NCBI GenBank assembly: GCA_003978455.1
Contig: QNZT01000178.1
Coordinates: 1-19,471 of the forward strand
Direction: 5' to 3'
Source of the DNA: Sulfurospirillum sp.
GTDB lineage: Bacteria > Campylobacterota > Campylobacteria > Campylobacterales > QNZT01
Length of the DNA: 19,471 nt
Part shown: positions 8,606 to 16,690 of the stretch, piece after piece
Numbering within the stretch: position 1 is the first letter of the stretch
Layout of the letters: the number at the start of each line of letters is the position of its first letter
Translations under genes and position numbers: made by a program
Notes under the pieces: model-generated
What the model was told of the DNA's origin: nothing
The model's database searches: none
The model's input: only the letters and a program-made list of their open reading frames with translations

Positions 8606-9076
8606 ATGAGAAGAAGAAGAGCTCCAGTTAGAGAAATTACACCGGATCCGATTTACAACTCCAAATTGGTATCCAAGTTTATCAACGGTCTGATGCTTGA
8701 CGGTAAAAAGAGCGTTGCTGCAAAAATATTCTACGATGCGATCGATATCATCGACAAAAAAGTCGAAGATGAAAAAGGTATCGACGTATTTTACAAAGCT
8801 GTTGAAAATATCAAACCGGTCATGGAAGTGAAAAGCCGAAGAATCGGTGGTGCTACATATCAGGTACCGGTAGAGGTAAGACCTGTCAGACAGCAGTCTC
8901 TTGCACTCAGATGGATCATCGGATTTACTAGAAAAAGATCTGAAAGAAACATGAAAGACAGACTGGCAAATGAGTTGATCGATGCTGCAAACGAGAGAGG
9001 CGCATCATACAAGAAGAAAGAAGATACCTACAAAATGGCTGAAGCGAACAAAGCGTTTGCTCACTATAGATGGTAA
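8606..9076 (+). CDS. rpsG: 30S ribosomal protein S7
   Basis: S7 is the primary 16S rRNA binding protein that nucleates assembly of the 30S head. The 156 residues are full length. The start chosen is ATG 8606 (MRRRRAPVREI), preceded by GAAGGAAG at 8591-8598; an in-frame TTG at 8579 would add nine residues not found in the family. Recognisable S7 segments are KFINGLMLDGKKSVA, YQVPVEVRPVRQQSLALRW and the C-terminal FAHYRW. fusA follows after 15 nt, so the two are surely co-transcribed. Translation may be governed by the stem-loop at 8535-8571. Confidence 0.98.
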   Translation: MRRRRAPVREITPDPIYNSKLVSKFINGLMLDGKKSVAAKIFYDAIDIIDKKVEDEKGIDVFYKAVENIKPVMEVKSRRIGGATYQVPVEVRPVRQQSLALRWIIGFTRKRSERNMKDRLANELIDAANERGASYKKKEDTYKMAEANKAFAHYRW

Positions 9077-9091
9077 GAGAAGGAAATTAAA

Positions 9092-11174
<2,083 letters not shown>

Positions 11175-11182
<8 letters not shown>

Positions 11183-11229
11183 TTAGCCGTCTCCTGCTAC
11201 TTCGAAGAGACGGGCTTTGCCCGCTCTTC
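11175..11229 (+). terminator. Overlapping hairpin cluster at the end of fusA
   Basis: Three stems overlap. ACGGCTAATTAGCCGT (11175-11190) is a perfect 16-nt palindrome that includes the fusA stop. CCGTCTC (11187-11193) can pair with GAGACGG (11207-11213). GAAGAG-A-CGGGC (11204-11215) pairs with GCCCGCTCTTC (11219-11229), an 11-bp stem with one bulged A and a TTT loop. No long T tract follows, but the last stem is strong. A termination or processing role after fusA is inferred. Confidence 0.5.
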
Positions 11230-11245
11230 AATCTTTGCGAGACTG

Positions 11246-11270
11246 AACTCTCCGCTTCCGAGTTTTCTTT
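11246..11270 (+). terminator. Weak hairpin with T-rich tail before the tRNA
   Basis: AACTC (11246-11250) can pair with GAGTT (11260-11264) around a 9-nt loop, followed by TTCTTT. The stem is short, so this is a weak candidate; the tRNA may instead be read through from fusA and processed out. Confidence 0.25.
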
Positions 11271-11273
11271 AGT

Positions 11274-11350
11274 GTCCTCGTAGCTCAGCTGGATAGAGCA
11301 TCGGATTCCTAATCCGAAGGTCTCAGGTTCGAATCCTGTCGGGGACACCA
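11274..11350 (+). tRNA. tRNA-Arg (anticodon CCT)
   Basis: This is a 77-nt cloverleaf with encoded CCA. Acceptor GTCCTCG (11274-11280) pairs with CGGGGAC (11340-11346), with A as discriminator and CCA at 11348-11350. The D stem is GCTC/GAGC. The anticodon stem TCGGA/TCCGA (11301-11305, 11313-11317) encloses TTCCTAA, with anticodon CCT at 11308-11310, reading AGG. The T arm TCAGG-TTCGAAT-CCTGT has one T-T mismatch at its base. No clear promoter is seen, so processing from the fusA transcript is possible. Confidence 0.97.
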
Positions 11351-11438
11351 CTTGTATGCAGATAGATTCCTTGAACTTACTGACCGTTTTGTAACACATT
11401 TGAGAGAGATATTGACCTTCACAATTTTTTATTTAATG

Positions 11439-11447
11439 TGCTACAAT
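11439..11447 (+). promoter_or_regulatory. Candidate extended -10 promoter of the mod operon
   Basis: TGCTACAAT is an extended -10 (TG at 11439-11440, TACAAT at 11442-11447), placing transcription start near 11454 and giving a leader of about 27 nt before modA. A TTGACC at 11412 is too far upstream (24-nt spacer) to be its -35. I see no convincing ModE-type inverted repeat, so molybdate control cannot be asserted from sequence. Confidence 0.5.
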
Positions 11448-11480
11448 TAGCAGCAGAAAATATGATTATCAGGGAGTCTT

Positions 11481-12230
11481 ATGAGTATAAAAATAGTCCT
11501 GGCAATGATATTGACGTTTTCGGCGCTGACAGCCGGTGAGATTAAAATCGCCGTTGCCGCCAATGTCAGTTACGCGATGCAGGATCTGATAAAAACATTT
11601 CATACCCTCTATCCCGACACGCAGGTGCAGGTGCTGACGGGAAGCAGCGGTAAGCTTACCGCCCAGATCCAAAACGGTGCCCCTTTTGCACTCTTTATGT
11701 CTGCGGACATGAAGTATCCGCAGAGACTCTATGAGAGCGGGGCGGCGGTGACGCGACCGCTGGTATATGCGCAGGGTACTCTGGCACTGCTTGGTTCGGG
11801 CAAACACGATCTCTCTGCCGGTCTCTCTTTGCTGAAAAAGCCTTCGATAAAACGTATCGCTGTCGCCAATCCCAAAACAGCGCCCTACGGCAAAGCGGCT
11901 GTGGAAGCGTTGCAAAAAAGCGGATTGTATGCGCGCGTCAAAAGCAAATGTATCTACGGCGAATCTGTCTCCCAGACAGTTACCTATGCTGTGACGGCAG
12001 CGGATATAGGGCTGGTGGCAAAGTCAGCGCTTTTTGCACCGAAGATGCGCCGTTTTAAAGAGGGGGAGCACTGGAAAAGTGTCGATCCCTCGCTCTACAA
12101 GCCTATTAGCCAGGGGATCGTGATCTTGAAAAGGGGAGAGAAAAACCCTGAAGTTGCCGCTTTTTACGCTTTTATTTTTAGTAAAAAGGCGGCAGATATA
12201 TTTCAAAAATATGGTTACATTCTGCCGTGA
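11481..12230 (+). CDS. modA: Molybdate ABC transporter, periplasmic binding protein
   Basis: ModA captures molybdate (possibly also tungstate) in the periplasm and hands it to ModBC. The 249 residues begin with a short signal peptide (hydrophobic 3-17; cleavage probably near ALTA/GEI). Family motifs are KIAVAANVSYAM (23-33), TGSSGKLTAQIQNGAPFA (53-70, with S56 in the oxyanion site by homology), ANPKTAPYGKAA (129-140) and a QTVTYAVTAADIGLV block (165-179). The ATG at 11481 follows AGGGAG at 11471-11476. It is the first gene of a four-gene operon, and its stop overlaps the next start by 4 nt. Confidence 0.93.
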   Translation: MSIKIVLAMILTFSALTAGEIKIAVAANVSYAMQDLIKTFHTLYPDTQVQVLTGSSGKLTAQIQNGAPFALFMSADMKYPQRLYESGAAVTRPLVYAQGTLALLGSGKHDLSAGLSLLKKPSIKRIAVANPKTAPYGKAAVEALQKSGLYARVKSKCIYGESVSQTVTYAVTAADIGLVAKSALFAPKMRRFKEGEHWKSVDPSLYKPISQGIVILKRGEKNPEVAAFYAFIFSKKAADIFQKYGYILP

Positions 12231-12628
12231 GTAAGTTGTACGCCACTGTGACTGGTGTCACATCGCATGAGATGCTGACGATCGTGACGTTTGACTTTTA
12301 CGGACAATCGTTGCAGATGCTGAGTCTTGATATGCAACAAAAGCTTCATGAAGGACAGAGGGTGGTACTCGGCGTCAAACCATGGACGATCGGACTGCTG
12401 GGTATGCGTGCAGAGGAGAGTACCTTTGTCAACCAGCTTCATGTAAAAGTGCAGAAGATCGAAAAGGGGAGCCTGCTGACGAGTGTGCTGCTTTCAGTGG
12501 GCGAGAGCAGGTTTGAATCGGTCACTGTCGCAGACAATAGCCTGACTCCGACACTTCATGAAGGCGACGACGTGGTGGCTGTCATCCCTGCGGGAGAGAT
12601 TTCGGTAACGGAGATATGCGATGGTTGA
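12227..12628 (+). CDS. Tandem TOBE/Mop-like molybdate-binding protein
   Basis: This 133-residue protein seems to consist of two TOBE-like halves (about 2-57 and 70-130). Each has an opening beta strand and a matching LHEGxxVV segment (LHEGQRVVLGV, LHEGDDVVAVI). TOBE/Mop domains bind molybdate or tungstate oxyanions. It lacks a signal peptide, so it is cytoplasmic and may buffer incoming molybdate or modulate the transporter. The GTG start at 12227 overlaps the modA stop (GTGA) and has no Shine-Dalgarno of its own, so translation should depend on modA. C. jejuni has a comparable gene between modA and modB. The two-domain reading is mine, by eye. Confidence 0.75.
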   Translation: MSKLYATVTGVTSHEMLTIVTFDFYGQSLQMLSLDMQQKLHEGQRVVLGVKPWTIGLLGMRAEESTFVNQLHVKVQKIEKGSLLTSVLLSVGESRFESVTVADNSLTPTLHEGDDVVAVIPAGEISVTEICDG

Positions 12629-13319
12629 GATCTTGAAAAGTATCGATATGGAGCCGTTTATACTCTCTTTTAAACTGGCATTGACAACAACCGCTATCTT
12701 GTTCGTGATCGCGATGCCCCTGGCGTGGTTTCTCTCGCAGACCAGATCCAGAGCCAAACCGTTTCTGGAAGCACTGGGTGCGCTGCCTATCGTCTTGCCG
12801 CCGTCCGTGCTTGGTTTTTACATCCTCTGGGCGCTTTCGCAAAACTCACCGTTAGGGGCTTTTTTCGAGCGTTATTTCGATCTGAAACTGGTATTCTCCT
12901 TTCCCGGACTGGTTGTGGCGAGTTGCCTCTACTCGTTTCCCTTTATGCTTCAGCCGCTGCAGAGCGGATTTGAGGGGTTGAACAAGCGGATGCTGGAGGC
13001 GGCATATGTCAGCGGTAAAAGCAAGTTCGAGACGATCCTGCGGGTCGCTGTCCCCAACATCAAACCATCGCTGATGACCGCACTGATCGTCACCTTCGCC
13101 CATACGGTCGGAGAGTTCGGTGTCGTACTGATGGTAGGCGGCAGTATCCCCGGCGAAACCAAAGTGGCGAGTGTAGCGATCTATGAGTATGTGGAAGTGA
13201 TGGACTATACCACTGCGCACATCTACAGTGCCATCATGGTTTTGATCAGCTTTCTGGTACTGCTGGCAGTCTATATCTTCAACCAGAAACAGGGCAACAA
13301 GCTTTCGGCAGGGGTGTAG
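12621..13319 (+). CDS. modB: Molybdate ABC transporter permease
   Basis: ModB is the inner-membrane permease of the molybdate importer and works as a dimer with ModC. The 232 residues carry about five hydrophobic spans (roughly 14-37, 48-70, 88-110, 148-172, 200-220). The cytoplasmic EAA loop, which docks on the ATPase, reads EAAYVSGKSKFETILRVAVP, followed by the HTVGEFGVVLMVGG segment typical of ModB. ATG 12621 lies 7 nt after GGAG (12610-12613) and overlaps the TOBE gene by 8 nt. Confidence 0.95.
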   Translation: MVEILKSIDMEPFILSFKLALTTTAILFVIAMPLAWFLSQTRSRAKPFLEALGALPIVLPPSVLGFYILWALSQNSPLGAFFERYFDLKLVFSFPGLVVASCLYSFPFMLQPLQSGFEGLNKRMLEAAYVSGKSKFETILRVAVPNIKPSLMTALIVTFAHTVGEFGVVLMVGGSIPGETKVASVAIYEYVEVMDYTTAHIYSAIMVLISFLVLLAVYIFNQKQGNKLSAGV

Positions 13320-14171
13320 ATGATCCGTATCGATGTACGAAAAACACTGCTGGGTGCCACAGGTGCGATGCCGATGCATATCGACCTGGAGATCGAAGAG
13401 GGCACTTTTCTGGCAGTTGCCGGAGAGAGCGGCAGCGGAAAGACGACGCTACTGCGCATACTGGCGGGACTGGAGCAGGCGGAGGGTGAGATACGTGTGG
13501 GGCAGGAGCGCTGGCTGGAGGGTACCTTCTCCCTGCCGCCGCAGAAACGGCGTATAGGATTTGTCTTTCAGGAGTATGCGCTCTTTGAAAATATGAGTGT
13601 CGAAGAGAACCTCCTTTTTGTCCGCAAAGACAAGCAGCTTGCAGAACACCTGCTGCAGATAACGGAACTTCATGAACTCAAAAACCGCCTGCCGGCATCA
13701 CTCAGCGGAGGACAGAAACAGCGCGTCTCCCTCTGCCGCGCCATGATGAACCGCCCCAAAATCCTCCTGATGGACGAACCCCTCTCCGCCCTTGATCCCG
13801 CTATGCGTGCGAAACTCCAGCAGGAGATCTCCCAGCTGCACAAAGAGTTTCAGACCACGACGATCATGGTCAGCCACGACCCCAGCGAAATCTACCGCCT
13901 CGCAGAGCGTGTGGTAGTGGTGGAAGAGGGCAAAATCGTCAAAGAGGGCACCCCCTCGGAGATACTGCTCCAAACAAGCGGCAGCCAGAAGTTCTCATTT
14001 GAAGGCGAAGTTCTTGAGATCAAAAAAGCCGACCTGCTTTACGTGGCAATCGTCGCCATAGGACAGCAACTGGTAGAAGTCGTTATCTCCCGAAACGATG
14101 CCCGGAGACTCAACCCCGGAGACACCGTCCGTGTCAGCGCCAAAGCATTTCATCCGACGATCAGCTACTAA
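13320..14171 (+). CDS. modC: Molybdate ABC transporter ATP-binding protein
   Basis: ModC powers molybdate import. The 283 residues show Walker A GESGSGKTT (35-43), Q-loop Q84, signature LSGGQKQR (128-135), Walker B ILLMDEPLSALD (148-159, catalytic E153) and the switch H186. A C-terminal TOBE-like domain spans about 220-280. The start ATG directly abuts the modB stop (TAGATG), with AGGGG at 13310-13314. Composition changes inside the gene: the first third is G-rich on this strand, while from about 13600 on C exceeds G overall (for example 26 C against 10 G in 13741-13800). It ends 21 nt from a convergent gene, with no clear terminator between. Confidence 0.95.
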   Translation: MIRIDVRKTLLGATGAMPMHIDLEIEEGTFLAVAGESGSGKTTLLRILAGLEQAEGEIRVGQERWLEGTFSLPPQKRRIGFVFQEYALFENMSVEENLLFVRKDKQLAEHLLQITELHELKNRLPASLSGGQKQRVSLCRAMMNRPKILLMDEPLSALDPAMRAKLQQEISQLHKEFQTTTIMVSHDPSEIYRLAERVVVVEEGKIVKEGTPSEILLQTSGSQKFSFEGEVLEIKKADLLYVAIVAIGQQLVEVVISRNDARRLNPGDTVRVSAKAFHPTISY

Positions 14172-14192
14172 AACGCAGGAGAAGAGGAGACT

Positions 14193-15170
14193 TCAGTTCT
14201 TGGCTGGATGTGTGGTGTTGTACTCTTTGAGGTACCAGTAGTAGATCGTGTTTTCGTCGCCGGCGGAGAATAGTCCATCTTCGTTGAAAAACTTGATGGT
14301 TGTAGGGACGGCTTTGTGTCCTTTGAGGAGGTGGAGTTTGGCTCCTGTACGGATGTCGAAGAGTTGCAGGTCGTTGTTTTCGTTGGCGGAGTAGATGCCC
14401 AGTTTGCCGCTGGGGCTGAGTCCGACGCTATAGACGAGAAAGTCGCTTTTGATGGTATAGGGCGTTCCCTGTTTGGGATAGACTGCGACACGTCGATCCT
14501 GCCCTGCGGTGATGATAGTGCCGTTTTGCATGGCGATTTTGTAGATATTGTCGAGGTTTTTCTCTCTGGATTTGTCGAGGATTTTGCCTGTTTTGAGATC
14601 CATCAGCGTGACACGTCCGCTTTCGCTTGCGGAGGCGAGGAGTTTTTTATCTTCGCTCAGCACCATGTCGGAAAAGGCACTCTCTTCGAGATGCTGTCGG
14701 TAGAGACTGTAGTCGTCGTCGAGGGTGTAGCGGATCATATCGTGTCCGAGTGTGCCGAAGATGAAGTTTTTGTCGTCGATAAAGCGCGCTTCTTTGATAG
14801 CCAGTCTCTTTTGGGTTGTGATAACCGGAGTCAGTTTGCCGCTTTCATGAAGCCAGACCCGACGGTATCCTTGTGGTGCTGTCGAGACGATGAGTGTTTT
14901 GCCGTTGTGTCTGTCCACGCTGAGAATCTTCGGACTGATCCAGACACCCGGGTCGTTTTGGATCGGCGGTATGAAAATCTCTCCGGTTTTTTTACGTACG
15001 CGTAGGTCAAAGATTTCGACGGAGCCTTCGTCATTGGCGACGTATAGCTTCAGTCCGTCGATGACGAAGTCGCTTACCAGTCCTCTGGTGTGCATCACAA
15101 ATGCAGGTTTGATCTCTCTTGAGAAGAGTGTCAGGGCAGAGAAAAGAAGCAGCAGGCAGAGTCGTTTCAT
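14193..15170 (-). CDS. Exported WD40-like beta-propeller protein
   Basis: This 325-residue protein starts with a clear signal peptide (MKRLCLLLLFSALTLFS) and is predicted periplasmic. The rest contains degenerate WD40-type blades, such as VANDEGSVEIFDLR, ASASESGRVTLMDLKTGK, AGQDRRVAVY, NDLQLFDIRTGAKLHLLKGH and SAGDENTIYYW. No catalytic motif is visible, so a scaffold role is likely. Epsilonproteobacterial nap gene clusters encode a periplasmic propeller of this general type, NapL, and NapA needs molybdenum, so the position next to mod is suggestive; no other nap gene is in the window, hence no symbol. The ribosome binding site is weak. Confidence 0.75.
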   Translation of the reverse strand: MKRLCLLLLFSALTLFSREIKPAFVMHTRGLVSDFVIDGLKLYVANDEGSVEIFDLRVRKKTGEIFIPPIQNDPGVWISPKILSVDRHNGKTLIVSTAPQGYRRVWLHESGKLTPVITTQKRLAIKEARFIDDKNFIFGTLGHDMIRYTLDDDYSLYRQHLEESAFSDMVLSEDKKLLASASESGRVTLMDLKTGKILDKSREKNLDNIYKIAMQNGTIITAGQDRRVAVYPKQGTPYTIKSDFLVYSVGLSPSGKLGIYSANENNDLQLFDIRTGAKLHLLKGHKAVPTTIKFFNEDGLFSAGDENTIYYWYLKEYNTTHPAKN

Positions 15171-15203
15171 GAGATCTTTTTATATAAGTATTTTTGATGA
15201 ATA

Positions 15204-15232
15204 ATTATAGCGTATTTTGAAAGGGAAGTAAA
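15204..15232 (-). promoter_or_regulatory. Sigma70-like promoter of the WD40 gene
   Basis: On the minus strand, TTTACT (15232-15227) and a perfect TATAAT (15209-15204) are separated by 17 nt. Transcription would start near 15197, giving a leader of about 27 nt. Confidence 0.65.
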
Positions 15233-15238
15233 AGATGA

Positions 15239-15257
15239 GGCTGAAAATCCTTCAGCC
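15239..15257 (-). terminator. Candidate terminator of the six-cysteine protein gene
   Basis: GGCTGAA and TTCAGCC form a perfect 7-bp stem with a 5-nt loop, beginning 14 nt after the stop codon at 15271. On the minus strand it is followed by a short T-rich stretch (TCATCTTTT). It lies just upstream of the WD40 promoter, so it may insulate the two genes. Confidence 0.5.
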
Positions 15258-15270
15258 CCCTATATCTTAT

Positions 15271-15546
15271 TTAGTGGTGTTCGTGCTCCGCTTTTGCTTC
15301 GGATTTTGGAGCTGCTTCTTCAGCTGCTTTTTGTGGTACAAGATCTTCTGTTTTCAGACCTGCTTTGCAGTTGTTGTAGTTATAGGCACAGCGTTGTACG
15401 CATTTGCTGTCACTGCCGTATTTGACGGAGCAGTCTCCCATGCAGTGGTTGTATTTGAGGTCACACTGGTTTGCTGACGCTCCGCCGTGTGAAGCGAACA
15501 GCAGGCTTGCAGAGAAGAGTGTGAGGGTAAGCAGTAGTTTTTTCAT
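15271..15546 (-). CDS. Small exported protein with a twin CX3C six-cysteine motif
   Basis: I do not recognise this 91-residue protein. It has a signal peptide (residues 1-18, MKKLLLTLTLFSASLLFA), so it should act in the periplasm. Six cysteines at 28, 35, 39, 49, 53 and 60 form C-x6-C-x3-C-x9-C-x3-C-x6-C, which reads the same in both directions. The inner part resembles the twin CX3C arrangement of helical-hairpin disulfide proteins such as the small Tim chaperones. The tail from about 67 is rich in Ala, Glu and Lys and ends in HEHH, a possible metal ligand. The start follows AAAGGAAA. Coding is supported by the signal peptide, cysteine pattern and its own promoter and terminator. Confidence 0.8.
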   Translation of the reverse strand: MKKLLLTLTLFSASLLFASHGGASANQCDLKYNHCMGDCSVKYGSDSKCVQRCAYNYNNCKAGLKTEDLVPQKAAEEAAPKSEAKAEHEHH

Positions 15547-15576
15547 AAATTTCCTTTACTTTTTTGATTAAAAAAT

Positions 15577-15585
15577 ATTATAACA
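15577..15585 (-). promoter_or_regulatory. Extended -10 promoter of the six-cysteine protein gene
   Basis: On the minus strand TGTTATAAT (15585-15577) is an extended -10 with a perfect TATAAT. A weak TTGTGA lies upstream at 15603-15598 with a 15-nt spacer. Confidence 0.6.
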
Positions 15586-15605
15586 AAATTTTGTTTCACA
15601 ATTAA

Positions 15606-16133
15606 TTAATCTGTTTTACTTTCCGACTCGACTGCTTTCTGGATCCCCTGTATCAGCTGTTTGAAGATGGATTGTATCTGTTTACCGTCTCCGAGCGCCT
15701 TTTGTACTGTGTTGGTAAAATCTTTTCCAAGTGTTTGTGCGTAACTTTTTCCTATTGCCAGATAGAAAGCTTTTTTGGTTTCCGGCATATTGACACGCCA
15801 CCCTTTCTCACTCTTTTGCATCTTCGTCTCAAATGAAACAGCGGCTTGATCGTGGCTGATCGGTGAAAAATCTTTGAGTATCAGTGTCGTCGGAACAGAA
15901 GCTTCGTCGCCTGTGATATCCGGATTGTCAAATTTGATGTCGGCGATTTTGATTTTATCGTGCAGTTTGGCGGCATCTGTATCCTCCTTGAGGGTGAGTT
16001 TTGCCGCTTTTGCCGGCTCCTGTGCTTTTTCCGCCAGCCAGAAATCGTAAGCGACTCCGGAAGGTTTGTCCGTTTTGGAGGCGCACCCGCCCAGCAGCAT
16101 CAGTGTTGCTCCTACGATAGCGATATATTTCAT
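15606..16133 (-). CDS. Putative lipoprotein of unknown function
   Basis: The 175-residue protein opens with a short lipoprotein signal and the lipobox LGGC (residues 14-17), so C17 should be lipidated; the residues after it (ASK) do not look like an inner-membrane retention signal. The mature part is hydrophilic, with a lysine-rich first half, beta-strand-like segments (VPTTLILKDF, QAAVSFETKMQKSEKGWRVNMP) and a probably helical C-terminus. The strand pattern ending in a GW-x-V-x-MP turn recalls small NTF2-like or DUF4878-type lipoproteins, but I cannot assign a family. The ATG follows AAGGAGTT (16145-16138), a good site. The start codon is embedded in a TTCATGAA octamer. Confidence 0.75.
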   Translation of the reverse strand: MKYIAIVGATLMLLGGCASKTDKPSGVAYDFWLAEKAQEPAKAAKLTLKEDTDAAKLHDKIKIADIKFDNPDITGDEASVPTTLILKDFSPISHDQAAVSFETKMQKSEKGWRVNMPETKKAFYLAIGKSYAQTLGKDFTNTVQKALGDGKQIQSIFKQLIQGIQKAVESESKTD

Positions 16134-16227
16134 GAAGAACTCCTTTTTCTTTCTATCATACTTTAAAAAGAATAGAATCTAATAACATTTTCAGGCTAAT
16201 ATCACAAATCAATTAAAATTTTATACA

Positions 16228-16248
16228 TTTATGACGATAATGCATAAA
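16228..16248. repeat. AT-rich inverted repeat between divergent genes
   Basis: TTTATG (16228-16233) and CATAAA (16243-16248) are separated by 9 nt in the 143-nt gap between the divergent lipoprotein and ketoisomerase genes. The right arm overlaps a -10-like TAAAAT (16245-16250) facing the sugar genes. A regulator binding site is possible, but AT-rich DNA forms short repeats easily. Confidence 0.25.
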
Positions 16249-16276
16249 ATATTGACAAATATCAAGGGTAGAGCAG

Positions 16277-16690
16277 GTGTATGCAGAGAAGTTAAGTTTT
16301 GCTGTCCATGACGATGAAGAGTGCAGTTGCGGCTATCTTGTGGCGCTTGAGGGGCAGAAGGATATTCCGTTTGAGATCAGGCGTGTCTTTTTTATTTATG
16401 GGGTTGATTACAACGAGAAGCGTGGTTCTCATGCGCACAGAAGATCGAGACAGGTGTTGGTATGTGTGCACGGCAGCTGTGAGATCATCCTGAGTGACGG
16501 CAGGGAGTCTGAGCGGATAGTGCTGGACAGTCCGGACAAAGGGGTGGTGCAGGAGGCTCTGATCTGGGGTGAGATGGAACACTTCTCCAAAGATGCGGTT
16601 TTGATGGTCTTTTCCGACTCTTCTTATGATCCGGATGAGTATATTCGTAACTATGACGAATTTTTAACTCTGGCAGGTGTCGTTTCATGA
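16277..16690 (+). CDS. FdtA-type sugar 3,4-ketoisomerase (WxcM-like cupin)
   Basis: This 137-residue single-domain cupin resembles FdtA/QdtA enzymes, which convert dTDP-4-keto-6-deoxyglucose to the 3-keto isomer on the way to dTDP-3-amino-3,6-dideoxyhexoses. Motifs are IPFEIRRVFFIYGV (30-43), the active-site segment KRGSHAHR (48-55, with H52 and H54), QVLVCVHGSCEIILSDG (59-75) and the C-terminal FSDSSYDPDEYIRNYDEFL. The GTG start at 16277 keeps the conserved N-terminus and follows AAGGG (16264-16268). An ATG at 16281 is out of frame and hits a stop after four codons. It is first in a three-gene coupled set; whether the product is the fucose or quinovose type cannot be told. Confidence 0.85.
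   Translation: MYAEKLSFAVHDDEECSCGYLVALEGQKDIPFEIRRVFFIYGVDYNEKRGSHAHRRSRQVLVCVHGSCEIILSDGRESERIVLDSPDKGVVQEALIWGEMEHFSKDAVLMVFSDSSYDPDEYIRNYDEFLTLAGVVS

Noticed and set aside
11412..11447. TTGACC with TACAAT as a classical promoter for modA
   Set aside because: The spacer is 24 nt, too long; the extended -10 alone is the better reading.
11351..11480. ModE-binding inverted repeat ahead of modA
   Set aside because: I looked for an ATCGCTATATA-type repeat and found nothing convincing.
14316..15005. Long plus-strand open frame opposite the WD40 gene
   Set aside because: The minus-strand protein has a signal peptide, promoter and propeller motifs; the plus frame is low-complexity shadow.
16252..16257. 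Perfect -35 hexamer TTGACA before the ketoisomerase gene
   Set aside because: No -10-like hexamer lies 16-18 nt downstream; it would overlap the start codon.
16281..16295. ATG at 16281 as a start for the sugar operon
   Set aside because: It is out of frame with the ketoisomerase and stops after four codons.
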